Of a stretch of DNA of 64,000 bases, positions 49,201 through 64,000 are shown in pieces. Location of the stretch: positions 460,001 through 524,000 of the forward strand of contig JACVTC010000095.1 in the NCBI GenBank assembly GCA_016946835.1, read 5' to 3'. The position numbers and the translations under genes are program-made. Within the stretch, counting starts at the first letter, position 1; each line of letters begins with the position of its first letter. Origin of the DNA: Neocallimastix lanati (nom. inval.). Lineage: Eukaryota; Neocallimastigomycota; Neocallimastigomycetes; Neocallimastigales; Neocallimastigaceae. Under the pieces are notes generated by a model that saw only the letters and a list, made by a program, of their open reading frames with translations, ran no database searches and was not told where the DNA came from.

Positions 49201-50628
49201 ATGGAAGACAATATAGAAATTGAAATAAGTGAAACAAATCGAGGAAATGAACAAATTATTATTAATAAAAAACACAAATTTAATTTTTCATTTCAAAGGA
49301 AAGATAAATCAAAAATTTATAGATGCACTGAATATAAGACTTTAAATAAATGTAAATCTTTAATTATTTTAAATGATAAAATGGAGGTTTTAAAATATGA
49401 AAGTTTACATAACCATCTCGAAAAAGAAATTGATGTGTCTATATCAGTAGCAAAGCATAAAATTAAGGAAGAAATTAAGAAAAATTCAATTCTTATAGAT
49501 ATAAAACATAAACATATATTTAATAGAAATGGGACTTATATGTCCCGAATATAGTACAATTAGATCCCAAATAATAAGAAATATAAATAAACAATTTCCT
49601 CCAAACATAAAAGGTTTTGATGATATTCCCATTGAATCAAAATATTATAAAACTAAAAGAAATGAAAATTTTATGATATTTAAAAATACTGATCTAATAA
49701 TCTTTCAATCACCATTCCAAGCATATTTATTTTCGAATTATCATAAAAATATATTTGCGGACGGTACATTTTATGCAGCACCGAAATTTAGTTATCAGTT
49801 ATTTATAACAAGAACTTATGTTGGGGAATTTAATATGCTTTACACTACTTCCATTTCTATATTAAAAAATAAAAAATAATCTACATATGAAACATTATTT
49901 AAAGAAATAAAAAAAAAATGCAAATAAATTTAGGAGTAATACATTAATTACTACAATTAATTTTCATTGTGATTTTGAACAAGGTATATCTAATGCCGCA
50001 AAAAAAGTTTTTCCCAATATAAATATTAAATATTGTGTTTAGCATTACAAAAGATCATTAGAAAAACAAAAAAATATATTATGTTATCATGAAGTGAAGA
50101 ATAATAATGATGTATATATTTATTATAAAGCTATTTCGAACTTACCGTTTATAAACTCTAACTATATATTTGATATTTATATTATAATAAAAAGAATTTG
50201 TCAAAAAAAAAAAGTATAATAATTTTCTGCAATTTTTAGAATATTTTAATAAAAATTATTTACTTAAGTATAATGTTAATAATTGGAATTATTATGAAAA
50301 TATAGAGCATTTAACAAACAATGCATCAGAATCTTATAATAGCTACTTAAATAATATATTTCCAAATAAACCTTTATTTTATAAATTAATATATATATTA
50401 AAAGAAGAAGAAAACTTATCTTATAATGATTATCAAAGGAGAACTAAAGGAAATTGGAAAAAAAAGCAAAAAATATTTAGTGCAACTGATGAAATTAAAA
50501 TTTTAATTGAAAATTACAAAAGTAAGGAAATAAATTTATTTTATAATGGATGCAACAGAAATGAATTAATTAAATTATGGAAAGAATGTTTAATTGATTT
50601 AAACGATATAAATATTAATTTAAAATAA
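49201..50628 (+). pseudogene. MULE transposase with N-terminal FLYWCH finger, frameshifted
   Basis: The start ATG 49201 follows a TTAATTATTA leader. Residues about 20-80 form a FLYWCH-type zinc finger (FSFQRKDKSKIYRCTEY, NKCKSLIILND, YESLHNHLE). After a frameshift near 49530-49550 the MULE catalytic core follows: NIFADGTFYAAPKFSYQLFI (first catalytic Asp), then HCDFEQGISNAAKKVFPNIN (second Asp), a cysteine and a stop where the family has the Trp before the conserved His, and TNNASESYNSYLNNIF in the C-terminal region. It ends at TAA 50626-50628. Breaks: the frameshift near 49540, stops near 49879 and 49927, the TAG near 50041, and another shift near 50210. All parts of the enzyme are still present, so it died fairly recently by point changes rather than deletion. 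Expected activity when intact is cut-and-paste transposition. Confidence 0.85.
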
Positions 50629-50856
50629 ATAATCTTAATTTAAAAAAATGCTAGAAAAATAAAAATTTATTTATTTTAAATTTATATTTATAATCGTTTA
50701 AATAATAATTAAATAATCTTAATTTAAAAAAATGCTAGAAAAATACAAATTTATTTACCTATTGTGTTTATTTAATAATCTTAATAGAAATTATCTTTTA
50801 GTTATTTTTATTAAGTAATTTATAACTAAAACCGATTTATTTGATACTAGTTAAAA

Positions 50857-51749
50857 TTTTATTAATATCAATATCAATATTATATAATTATAAATTTTAT
50901 TAATATCAATATCAATATTATATAATTATAAATTTTATTAATATCAATATCAATATTATATAATTATAAATTTTATTAATATCAATATCAATATTATATA
51001 ATTATAAATTTTATTAATATCAATATCAATATTATATAATTATAAATTTTATTAATATCAATATCAATATTATATAATTATAAATTTTATTAATATCAAT
51101 ATCAATATTATATAATTATAAATTTTATTAATATCAATATCAATATTATATAATTATAAATTTTATTAATATCAATATCAATATTATATAATTATAAATT
51201 TTATTAATATCAATATCAATATTATATAATTATAAATTTTATTAATATCAATATCAATATTATATAATTATAAATTTTATTAATATCAATATCAATATTA
51301 TATAATTATAAATTTTATTAATATCAATATCAATATTATATAATTATAAATTTTATTAATATCAATATCAATATTATATAATTATAAATTTTATTAATAT
51401 CAATATCAATATTATATAATTATAAATTTTATTAATATCAATATCAATATTATATAATTATAAATTTTATTAATATCAATATCAATATTATATAATTATA
51501 AATTTTATTAATATCAATATCAATATTATATAATTATAAATTTTATTAATATCAATATCAATATTATATAATTATAAATTTTATTAATATCAATATCAAT
51601 ATTATATAATTATAAATTTTATTAATATCAATATCAATATTATATAATTATAAATTTTATTAATATCAATATCAATATTATATAATTATAAATTTTATTA
51701 ATATCAATATCAATATTATATAATTATAAATTTTATTAATATCAATATA
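50857..51749. repeat. 38-bp satellite, 23.5 uniform copies
   Basis: The unit is TTTTATTAATATCAATATCA plus ATATTATATAATTATAAA. The period is exactly 38 bp from 50857 to 51731 with no indel and no substitution that I can see. Such homogeneity implies recent expansion or ongoing homogenisation. It starts about 230 bp after the transposase stop and lies wholly inside the MULE. Confidence 0.97.
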
Positions 51750-52189
51750 CTTTTCAAAATTAATTATGGTATTAAAAATATTAAATTCAATAAAAGATTT
51801 TTATTATTTTATTAAAATTATAATTGTTATTATTATATTTTAATAATAATTGATTCATATTGATCAAACATTATAAATATTACTATGCAAATAATTAATT
51901 ATTTTAATAGGATCAATTATTCAACTCTTATTGTTTTAATTTTTAATTCTTATATCATTTAAATTAATATATATATATATCGTTTATGAAAAGATGAATT
52001 ATAAATAATTAAAATTATTTACTTTTCATTTAAATTTTTTTATTTACTATAATAAAATATAATAATTAAAAGACAAACGTTATTATAACTAATTTTTTTT
52101 TTTTTTAGAAAAATAAATGAAAAAAATTAAAATATATAAGATTCCTATATATATAAAATAATTATTATATTTTATTTTATTATATATTT

Positions 52190-52545
52190 TTTTTATTTTA
52201 TTTTATTTTATTTTATTTTATTTTATATTTATATTTCAACTATTTATTTTATTTTATTTTATTCAATCGGTACTTATATTTATGTTTCTACTATTCATTT
52301 TATTTTATTTTATTTTATTTTATTTTATTTTATTTTATTTTATTTTATATTTATATTTCAACTATTTATTTTATTTTATTTTATTCAATCTGTACTTATA
52401 TTTATGTTTCTACTATTCATTTTATTTTATTTTATTTTATTTTATTTAATAATATATTATTTTATTTTATTTTATTTTATTTTATTTTATTTTATTTTAT
52501 TATATTTTATTTTATTTTATTATATTTTATTTTATTCAATCTGCA
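52190..52545. repeat. TTTTA composite repeat inside the MULE
   Basis: (TTTTA)n runs with spacers ATTCAATC.GTACTTATAT followed by TTATGTTTCTACTATTCA (near 52260 and 52384), a variant of the spacer at 9.9 kb, and a third partial one near 52535 (ATTCAATCTGCATTTTCTG). Confidence 0.9.
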
Positions 52546-52824
52546 TTTTCTGTTGATAATATAAACAAGGTATTAATGTATTAATAATAATTAATAATAT
52601 TTAAAATAAAATAAAAAAAATATAATAATTATTTTATATACGTAGTAATTATATATATATATATATATTTTTATTTAATTTTCTAAAAAAAATTTTTTTA
52701 GTCATAATAAACGTTTGTCTTAATTATTTTTATTATTATTTAAAAATTTATTTATTCATTTATAATTCATTCATTCATTTATTTATTTATCACATTATAA
52801 TACGCCATGTTTTCCGAAATACAA

Positions 52825-52876
52825 TACAACAAAATACAAATTTATGTAATAAAAATTTTCGAAATGACACACCCCC
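52825..52876 (-). repeat. MULE right terminal inverted repeat
   Basis: Read on the minus strand it begins GGGGGTGTGTCATTTCG and ends TATTTTGTTGTA, pairing with 48352-48403; followed on the plus strand by the AAAATAAAT target-site duplication. Confidence 0.9.
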
Positions 52877-53377
52877 AAAATAAATAAAATAAAATAAATA
52901 AATAAGCAAATTGTAGAAAAAAAAATAATAAAATAAAATATCAATCAATCTATCTATCTATTTAAATATTATTAAAAATTATTAACTTTAAAAGACACTC
53001 TTCTTTTTTTAAATTTTATCATTGTTAACATAAATTAATATAATTAATTATCATTATCATTTTTATTACTTTCATTCATTCATTTATTCATTCATTTTTT
53101 TTTATATGAGTGTTTTTAATAAAAAATTATACTATCTATACTTCAAACAATATTAAATATTAGTTACCAATAATATTGAAATGTTAGATAGTATTTACTT
53201 AAAAAAAACATTTAAAATTAATGATAGTTACTCTGAATAAAAGGGTCCTTTTTTACATTTTTGTATTAATTAAAACTGTATTTAATAATACTTTATAAAA
53301 TATTAAAATTTGAAAATATTCAATATAAATTTATTATTTTTAAATATAAAAAAAAAATAAAAAAATAAATAAATATT

Positions 53378-53572
53378 TAAATAATAATAAATAATAAATA
53401 ATAAATAATAAATAATAAATAATAAATAATAAATAATAAATAATAAATAATAAATAATAAATAATAAATAATAAATAATAAATAATAAATAATAAATAAT
53501 AAATAATAAATAATAAATAAATAAATAAATAAATAAGCGAATAAATAAATAAATAAATAAATAAATAAAATT
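53378..53572. repeat. (TAAATAA)n heptamer then (TAAA)n microsatellite
   Basis: About 20 heptamer units pass into tetranucleotide TAAA with a single GCGAATAAA interruption near 53536. The same heptamer family occurs at 5.9, 24.8 and 44.4 kb. The minus-strand frame through it is not a gene. Confidence 0.95.
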
Positions 53573-53719
53573 AGAATATTTAATATTAATTTTCATTTAT
53601 TCTCATTCTTAATAATAGTAACTATAAATTATTGATGACAACTAAGTTCATCTAATAAATTAAAGGAATACTTTAATCATATATGTTTAATTTAGGTTTG
53701 ATAATCAATCTTATGATTA

Positions 53720-53750
<31 letters not shown>

Positions 53751-54220
53751 CTATTTATTTAATTATATAAAAATATTGGAATTATATATATAAAAAAAAG
53801 AGCAAATCCAAAAGGATCATCTGATAGCCTTTTTTTTTTTTTTTTAATATTTGCCTTTTAAAGAATTTTCAAGTCTTCTTTATAAACTGTATTTTATATT
53901 TGAATAGTAGCAATACAAACCTAATAAAAATTTTTTTTTAAAAATAAAATTAGATAATTAATATAAATAAAAAAATAAAAAAAAACACATTATAAAAATG
54001 AAATAAATTATTAAATTATATTATCTAATCTACAATATACGTTGGCAATGAAATTTTCATTACATACACTAATTGTAGAAATATTATTTATTATAAATAC
54101 TATTTATTTATAATCAACATGTATTACAACATTTATATTAAATACATATTTTAATAATGAATGTACGTTCAATTACGTAAAAATTACATTTTTACTTTAT
54201 TTAATTCTTTTTCTTTTTTT
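53573..54220. other. AT-rich spacer
   Basis: T runs at about 53724-53749 and 53830-53845; no gene. ATAATCAATCTTATGATTAT near 53699 is a near-palindrome. Confidence 0.5.
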
Positions 54221-54223
54221 ATT

Positions 54224-54480
54224 TTATTTTTATTTTAATTTTATTTTATTTTTGAATTATCTATTTATTTTTATTTTAATTTTATTTTATTTTTGAATTA
54301 TCTATTTATTATAGTTTATCTCCTCTATTTTAAAATACATTTTTTTTTAATTAAATCTTTATCACTACAAATACATTTTTTTTAATTAAATCTTTATCAC
54401 TACAAATACATTTTTTTTAATTAAATCTTTATCACTACAAATACATTTTTTTTAATTAAATCTTTATCATAACGTATTTT
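54224..54480. repeat. Two adjoining tandem repeats (about 48-bp x2 and about 35-bp x4)
   Basis: First a doubled TTTTATTTTAATTTTATTTT plus GAATTATCTATTTATT unit (54224-54310), then four copies of AAATACATTTTTTTTAATTA plus AATCTTTATCACTAC (54333-54475) and a diverged fifth near 54525. Confidence 0.92.
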
Positions 54481-55159
54481 GTTTTTAATTTCATGTTTTA
54501 TTATCTATTATTATTATTATTTTTTTTAATTAATCTTTATTACTACAAATACGTATTTACTTGTATATTTATTCTTCATTTTAATTTTAATTATTATTAT
54601 TATTTTTTTTTTGATATAATTCGTATTATACATATATGGAAATATTTAAAATCTTTACTCATACCCATAAAAATTGTACAAATGTAGATAATGTATTATA
54701 CGTATATGTAGAGAAAGTCTAAGCCGGTCACACTCTGTTTTTTATGTCAAATTTAACTATTATTGTAATTATTTATTATAAATTAAAAAATAATTAGACT
54801 GACACAACTGTTGTTTAGAAAAAAAGGTCATGATCCCATAATTAGAGAAAAATAATAAGCAATTAAAAATAAATATATTAATTCTTGGGTTGGCTTAGTT
54901 TAATAAAACTTTATAATTCTTAATTCTTGTTTTTTATTTATTTTTTTATTATTTTAATTATTATTTTTTACATCTATTTTTATTTTCTTTTATTTATGTA
55001 TATAATTTTTTATTAATTTTAAAACTTATCTTTTAGTATAGAATTCAGTTATTTAATAAAAAGAAAATTAAGGAAATACAATATGCCTTTGTACTTTTTT
55101 TTTTTATAATTCTGGATTTTTTTTTTTTTTATCTTCATAAATCTATAAAATAGTTTTAT

Positions 55160-55212
<53 letters not shown>

Positions 55213-58200
55213 CGGCTTTCTTAATATCAGATATATTAAAATAGCGTTTGTAATGATAGACATAAACTCTCTTATTGATAGCCGCCGTTTAATTAATGTA
55301 GTATTGTTGGATTTTAAAATAAAATTTAAAAACTTTTCAAAAATATATATTTAAAATTAATTAAATAGTGCTACAAATTTTAATGTGGCCAGGTTTTTTA
55401 GTTAGAATCTATTTGAAGCTTCTTCTTTTTTTTTTTTTTTTTTTTTTTTTCATTTCATTTATTTATTTATTTCGTATTATATCAAATTATATCTTATATC
55501 TTTTTAATAATAAATAAAAATAAAGTTTTATTATAAAATAGTATTTTCTATTTTTTAAAATATATATATATATTTTTCTTAATTATACAATTTTTAATAA
55601 TAATTTTTTTTATTAAATAATTATTATTAAATAAAATTAAAATAAATTTTATAGATATATATATATATATATTTATATATATATTTTAAGATTCTTTTCT
55701 CTATTTATAATGATAGTTAATTTTTATTTTTTAAATATTATAATTTCATTTTATTTTAATATAATTTTAATATTTACTTGGTTTTATTTATATTATATAA
55801 AAAAAAATATAATAATTTTGTAAATAAAAAAAATATTTATATTCTTCTTATTATGGACTAGATTAATTAATAATAGATAGATAGATAATATTATGATTAT
55901 TATTATATGGTCTCATAGAAATAAACAAAAAAAAAAAAAAAAACAGGTGAAAATAGAGTTAAGATATAAATTATCAAATTATTTAGTAATATTTGATAAT
56001 ATTGATACAAAAGATTGTTAAAAAAGAATTATTAGTTGAAAATTTTATTTTTTTGTATATTTTAATATTAAATTTAGCTATAAAAATTATCATATTTATT
56101 TTAATGCTTGTCATAGCCTAGAAATTTTTTTTTGTATGCTATTTAATTAAATTGATACGTATTAATTTTTATTTTGTTTGTTTGAATTTTTTTTTTTTAA
56201 TTAATACTTTTTTAATAAAAAAAAATATTTTTTTTATTTTATATATTAAATTAATGAGAAATATGATTTATATTAATTATATAATATTTCATTTAAAATA
56301 TTCATTTTAATTAATAATTCTGACCATTTATCTTATTAGTTTATTTTTAAATTTCTTGTTTAACAAAAATATCAAAAATAATGAAATAATTTTAAAATAA
56401 TAAAAGCAGCACACACACAAAACAAAATATAATATATTAAAAAAAAAAAAAAACTTAAATAATATATGAAGTCATATTTATATAATTTATATAATTTATT
56501 TTATTGTTATTTTAACAGAATTTTACTTTTTTTTTTTTTATAAAATGCCAATTTTTTTTCTTATATTTTAAATTTAATTTTTAATTAAAATTTATGTTAA
56601 ATCAACATTTATACATTTTATACCAAAAATCACGAAATATAATGAAATTAATTGAAAATATCATATGACACATTATAAATTAAATTAAATTTTTCTTTTT
56701 TGTTTTACTTTATAATATAAAAAATATCCAAAACTTTCCAATACTTAACTAAATTAAATTTAATTAATTAAAAAAAAAATAATAAATTGACATATTATAT
56801 AGGAATAAAAAAATTAGGTATAATATATAAAATAAAAAATAAAAAAATAAACCAAGAATTTATATCATTTCTCTCTTTTTTTTATAATTGGTTTCATGTA
56901 TGATAAAAAAAAAAAAAATAAAAAATAATGCAATCTACTATAGTATTATGCCTAATAAAAATATTTATTATTTTAATAATTAATATTAATATATATTTTT
57001 TTATTTATTTTTTTGGTTTCTTTTAATTAAATACATAGTTCTCATATTTACATTTATGAATTATATTTTTTAAAAAAATATTATTTATTATTATTTTAAA
57101 TTATTTTCGATGAAGTTTATTATAATAAAATTGTAATAATAATAATAATAATAATAACATAATTTTTACTTTTATTTAAAAATAAAATAACAATAAATAT
57201 CTATAATTTTTTTTTTAAAAAAAACTTATTATATAGATTATATAGAATTGACTGAGTTATAATTAATAATATATTTTTCCTTTTTTAGTAGTTTTTTTTT
57301 AATTTTTATCAAATAAATAATAATATGTACATATATTTTCATATATTTTCTTGCTGTTATAAATGAAAATAACATTACTAATACATACGTAAAAAGTATA
57401 AATTTTAAAACTACCTCTTTTAATCCTAAAATACTTTTTAATTTATTTAAAGATATTAATTTTATTTTTTATATAGATTAATTTTTTTTTTTTTTAAATT
57501 TTTTTTATTTTATTTTAAAATTTTTATTTTTATTTTTATTTTTTTTAAAAAAAAAAAAAACCTTGCATATATAATTTAATTATGATTATATATCAATAGG
57601 TTCTATACTGTAACAAATAAAATTTCATTCATTCAAATATATCTTTATATATCTTTATATATATATATTGGAATATTTTACCTTTTAACTTTGTTTTTAA
57701 TTATTTTTTTTTTTTTTTTATTTTATTTTACTTTACATTTTATTCTATTTGATAAAAGAACAGATATTTATCATATTTATCATATTTATCATATTTAAAT
57801 AAAAAATTCAATTTAAATGTTGTTTTTTAACTGTAAAATAATATAGAAGCTCATTTAAAGATACTAATTTATCTTCATGGTTACTCATGTTACAGATATG
57901 ATAATAAAATTTTGTCGTTTCTTTTTTCTTTTTTTTCTTTTTTTTTTTTTTTTTTTTAATAAAAAAAATTTTTTTTTAAAATTTATTTTTGTCTTATATT
58001 ATGTAAATTTTAATTTTAACAAATACAGAAAAAATGAAATATATATAAAACATGGAGTCTTTTTTTTTTTTTTTTTTTTAAATTTAACGTATTGACATTA
58101 ATAATTTGTAAGTTAAATTACTGTAATTGTATTGTCAGAATGATACATGTTTTTTTTTTTTTTATCTTTTTTTATTTTGTTATTTTTAATTATTCCATTA

Positions 58201-60135
58201 AAAGTATTTTTTTTTTTTTCATTTAATTTTTATTTTATTTTATTTTATTTTATTTTTTTTGTTTGATTAATATTATAAATATAAATAAAATAATAATTAT
58301 TAATTATCTCATGTTATTATAAATTGATAATTATTATTAACATTGAGTAATAATTATGAATATTTTATATAGTTATTGTATTTTATAAAAAAGAATATTT
58401 ATATGTGTATTATTAAAAAAAAAAAAAAAAGAAATTATCATAATCACAAAATTATTAAATATTTATTAAATATTTAAGTTATATTAATTTTTTTTATTCT
58501 TTTTTGATATAATTAATTTTTATTATATATTTTTAATATATTATAAATACATATGTTACATATAAAAATATTTTTATTAAAATTGATTTTTAATAATTAT
58601 ATTATTATACATTACGTATACATTTTGTAATAAATTATTTTAAAAAAAGGCATAATTTTTGAAAGAACTGAATCATCTTGATGATCATATGATATAATAT
58701 ATTATTAATATATTTATGTAATATATATTACAATTTATTTAATTTAATTATATGCATGCCAATATCAAATTTTTATAAAATTTTTATGTAATAATAGTAT
58801 AAATTTATTTTTTTATCAAAAAATGATAAAAAAAATTTTTTTTAATATTATATAATCTTTTTATTAGCATTATAAAATATATTTTAAATGTATTTTTAAT
58901 CTATGGATGAACAATATAATTCATTTATATGTCATTTATATTTATATTTAATTATTTATAATTGTTATTATAATTTCTTTTTATTTTTATTTTTAATAAC
59001 AAAAGTAAAAAATATAAAATAAAATTTGAAAATAGAATTTTAATTTCAAATATTTTTATTTTAAAAATAATATATTCTAATATATTGTTCCTATTAGTTA
59101 TATATAATAATATATAATAATATATGATGTTTTAATAATAAATGATATGAATTTTTTTAATTTGTGAAAAAAATATAAAAGCAGCAAAATTGAACCAAAA
59201 GTAAATAAAAATTTTTAAAGATTAAAAATAATTTTTTTTGAATTATAGTAAAAAAGCATCAAAACGAAGTTTAATACTTTATACCAAAAGGAAAATAATT
59301 AAAACAACAAATAAAAGCGTTGTTTTTTTTTATTCCTAATTTTCTTTTTTTTTTTTTTTATCTTTGTAATAAGTAAAAGTTAAAGAATATTTATAAGAAG
59401 AGTATTACATAAAAGTCATTATAACAGCATAAAAGAAACAAAATTAAAATAATAAAAATTAAATAAAAAAAAAATATTAATAATAATAATTGAAAAAATA
59501 AACTTAAAATTTAATAAACAATAATAGTTAACAAAAAATTTTTTTAAATATATTAAATTGACCAATATATTTCAAAGCCATTATAAAAAAAAAAAAAAAG
59601 GCAAAAAAATACAAAACAAAAAATATAAATATAAAATAAATATTTGATATAAAATATATATATATATATTTTTGTTTTAGATTTGAAATATAAATTAAAT
59701 TAATCAATTTAAAATAATCAATTAATTAATTTAATAAATAATTTTTACATTTTATCGAAGTAGTTTTATTAGAGATAATAATAAAATTATAATAACGAAA
59801 AATATAAATATTATTTATTTAAATATTTTTTTTTTAAAAAAAAAAAAAAACAGTTTTTATCAATAACAATTTAAATATTAATATCAATAAATAAATAATA
59901 TCTTTTTTTTTTTTCGCTTTTTTTTTTTTCTTTTTTTTTTTTAGTTTTTATTATTTTAATAAACTTTTCATTTTATTTATTAATAAGACATAAAGTTATA
60001 CATATAAATAAATTGAAAAATAATAATAGAATATAAAAAATAAAGAAAAAAAAAATTTTAAAATAACAAATTTATATTAATTAAAATTCTTATAATTATT
60101 AAAGATAAATATAAATATATTAATAAATAAAAAAA
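54481..60135. other. Long AT-rich intergenic desert
   Basis: No supportable gene in 5.6 kb. Less AT-rich patches that I could not explain: 54700-54860 (AAGCCGGTCACACTCTG and a GGTCATGATCCC segment) and 55210-55320 (ACGGCTTTC..., GATAGCCGCCGTTTAATTAATG). The latter has a 36-codon frame FVMIDINSLIDSRRLINVVL... on the plus strand and an alternative on the minus, so it may be an old coding relic. The remainder is homopolymers, TA runs and short ATT/TTTTA runs. The A-rich zone from about 59950 should carry the promoter and leader of the TLDc gene. Confidence 0.5.
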
Positions 60136-61284
60136 ATGACAATTTCAGGAGATACTATTTCTACTTCTTCCAATAGTAATAATACTAATAACTATATTGA
60201 AGAAGAAATTATTCATATTAAAAAACCAAAAACTAATATCTTCAAAAAATTCTGTAAGATATTTAAAAAGAATAAGAAAAATAAGAGTGATAGCAAGAAC
60301 AAGAAAGATAAAGGAAAAGCCTCAATAGAATTAGAAAATGAAACCAATAATTATAATACTGTTACTTCAACAGTATCCTTCTCTTTACCAAATACCTATG
60401 TGAATAATTCTAATTTATGTTCTTCATCTACAGCTACTGTAAAATTTACTCCTACCAATTATCAACCAGTTCCATCTATTTTAAATCGTTCAATTTTTGT
60501 TGCTCCTTCAGATGATACTGTTTCTGAAGCTGATACTGAAATTACTTTAGTTGATCCAGCTCTCATTGCTGAAAATAAAAAAAATTCTAATAAAAAGAAG
60601 TTTTTAAATAGAAGTAAGGGAAAGCATAAGAGAAGACATTCATGGCAAGATAATAGTTTTAATGAACATGTAGAAGATCCAAGAAACTGTAGAACTGTTA
60701 CAAATATAAAGGAAATTTTAAATGCTGATAGTCATAAAGTTGAATTACATAATGATGTATCTACTTCCTTTGAATTGGTTTTGGATGAAAATCTTGCTAA
60801 TGAAATAAAGAAAAGTATACCACGTTTCTATCGTGAAGCCTGCAATCATTGGTATCTTGAATATAGTCTTGGGGAACATGGATCTAGTTTAACTACTTTT
60901 TATGAATGCCAAATGGATTTGGAAACTCCAATTGTAATGGTCATTACGGATTGTTATGGTGAAGTTTTCGGTGCTTATCTTAGTGAACCATTTAATCCAG
61001 CAATAATTGGGTTTACAGGTAATAGAGAATGTTTCCTTTGGAAGAAAACAGATGAAGGTGTTAAAGTTTTCCGTGCTTCCACTTTAAATGATTATTTCAT
61101 GATGGCTGATCAAGATTTTATTGCTATGGGTGTTGATGAAAATGGGGTTTTTGGTTTATTCTTAGATAATTTACTTCTAAATGGTGAAAGTAGTCCTTGT
61201 GATACATATTTAAATGAAGTTCTTTCTTCAAAGAAACATTTTGAATGTTCATCATTAGAAATATGGTCTATTCAATATGAATAA
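60136..61284 (+). CDS. TLDc-domain (OXR1-like) protein
   Basis: Intronless, 382 residues, starting after AATAAAAAAA. Residues about 35-60 are strongly basic (KKFCKIFKKNKKNKSDSKNK), a possible nuclear or membrane-binding patch, followed by a Ser/Thr/Asn-rich low-complexity stretch to about 195. The C-terminal half is a TLDc domain. It runs HWYLEYSLGEHGSSLTTFYE, then PIVMVITDCYGEVFGAYLSE, NRECFLWKK, FMMADQDFIAMG, GVFGLFLDNLLLNGESSPCD and SSLEIWSIQ at the very end. All conserved TLDc landmarks are present: the FGAYLSEP turn, the LDxxLLxGxSxxCDTY segment and the terminal LEIW. TLDc proteins such as yeast Oxr1 protect against oxidative stress and bind and disassemble the vacuolar V-ATPase. No LysM or GRAM domain is seen, so it is a short-form member. 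Codon use is normal. Confidence 0.9.
   Translation: MTISGDTISTSSNSNNTNNYIEEEIIHIKKPKTNIFKKFCKIFKKNKKNKSDSKNKKDKGKASIELENETNNYNTVTSTVSFSLPNTYVNNSNLCSSSTATVKFTPTNYQPVPSILNRSIFVAPSDDTVSEADTEITLVDPALIAENKKNSNKKKFLNRSKGKHKRRHSWQDNSFNEHVEDPRNCRTVTNIKEILNADSHKVELHNDVSTSFELVLDENLANEIKKSIPRFYREACNHWYLEYSLGEHGSSLTTFYECQMDLETPIVMVITDCYGEVFGAYLSEPFNPAIIGFTGNRECFLWKKTDEGVKVFRASTLNDYFMMADQDFIAMGVDENGVFGLFLDNLLLNGESSPCDTYLNEVLSSKKHFECSSLEIWSIQYE

Positions 61285-64000
<2,716 letters not shown>

Larger units (their letters stand above)
48352..52876 (+). mobile_element. Mutator-like DNA transposon (MULE) with TIRs and 9-bp TSD, transposase dead
   Basis: The ends are inverted repeats of about 51 bp (48352-48403 and 52825-52876), matching except for two single-base indels and one substitution; both contain CATTTCGAAAATTTTTATTA. 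Immediately outside both ends is AAAATAAAT (48343-48351 and 52877-52885), a 9-bp target-site duplication as made by Mutator elements. In this AT-rich sequence it could partly be chance, but it abuts the repeat ends exactly. Inside are a FLYWCH/MULE transposase pseudogene (49201-50628), a 38-bp satellite (50857-51749) and a TTTTA composite repeat (52190-52545). The left subterminal zone has clustered GGCGAAAT motifs (48650-48710) and a TGGCTTAAA/TTTAAGCCA palindrome (48404-48432), possible transposase binding sites. Confidence 0.87.

Noticed and set aside
57877-58095. 72-codon plus-strand frame
   Set aside because: F/N/K homopolymer composition, no support.

Overview
This is a eukaryotic nuclear window. 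Most genes are interrupted by short GT..AG introns whose acceptors follow long T runs. Intergenic DNA is almost pure A+T, with homopolymers and micro- and minisatellites, and coding exons stand out as islands of normal complexity. The base composition, a fungal-type SH3-PX-(PB1) polarity scaffold, large ankyrin proteins and the mix of LINE and MULE relics fit best with an anaerobic gut fungus (Neocallimastigomycota). The genus cannot be fixed from sequence alone. No prokaryotic, viral, CRISPR or operon features were seen.

Layout. 1-1333 (-): 5' part of a Bem1/Scd2-like scaffold gene, running off the left edge. 1.3-11.7 kb: AT-rich desert with a 40/33-bp minisatellite, a 7-mer microsatellite, a TTTTA composite repeat and two relics of one retroelement 3' tail. 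11748-14738 (+): SLC35F5-like transporter in seven exons, including a 13-nt microexon. 15495-17252 (+): LINE fragment with an apurinic-type endonuclease domain and one in-frame stop. 18869-19492 (+): LURP-one-related (LOR) protein. 20.7-22.4 kb: graveyard with a decayed reverse transcriptase split by an AAAT microsatellite, a duplicated piece of the last SLC35F exon and a minus-strand protein relic. 23253-24081 (-): SERF/4F5-like gene whose first coding exon is 7 nt. 25.85-26.24 kb: unidentified minus-strand pseudogene. 26917-27947 (-): four-exon membrane protein. 32021-34442 (+): Rei1/ZNF622-type 60S biogenesis zinc-finger protein in six exons. 35.1-36.1 kb (-): cluster of C/D-box snoRNA candidates, two with guides complementary to 18S rRNA. 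36.8-38.3 kb: third retroelement tail relic and unexplained low-AT DNA. 38884-42936 (-): 1350-residue ankyrin protein. 48352-52876: a complete-looking but dead Mutator-like element with inverted repeats, a 9-bp target-site duplication, a FLYWCH/MULE transposase pseudogene and a uniform 38-bp satellite. 60136-61284 (+): TLDc/OXR1-like protein. The rest to 64000 is AT-rich desert.

The protein genes look like independent single-copy host genes (polarity, transport, ribosome assembly, stress protection), not one pathway. One functional echo is that the Rei1-like gene (late 60S maturation) lies about 0.7 kb upstream of the snoRNA cluster (rRNA 2'-O-methylation), but they are on opposite strands and shared regulation is not shown. 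The snoRNA cluster is the most informative new feature. All coordinates and splice sites were read by eye; no alignment or folding was computed.
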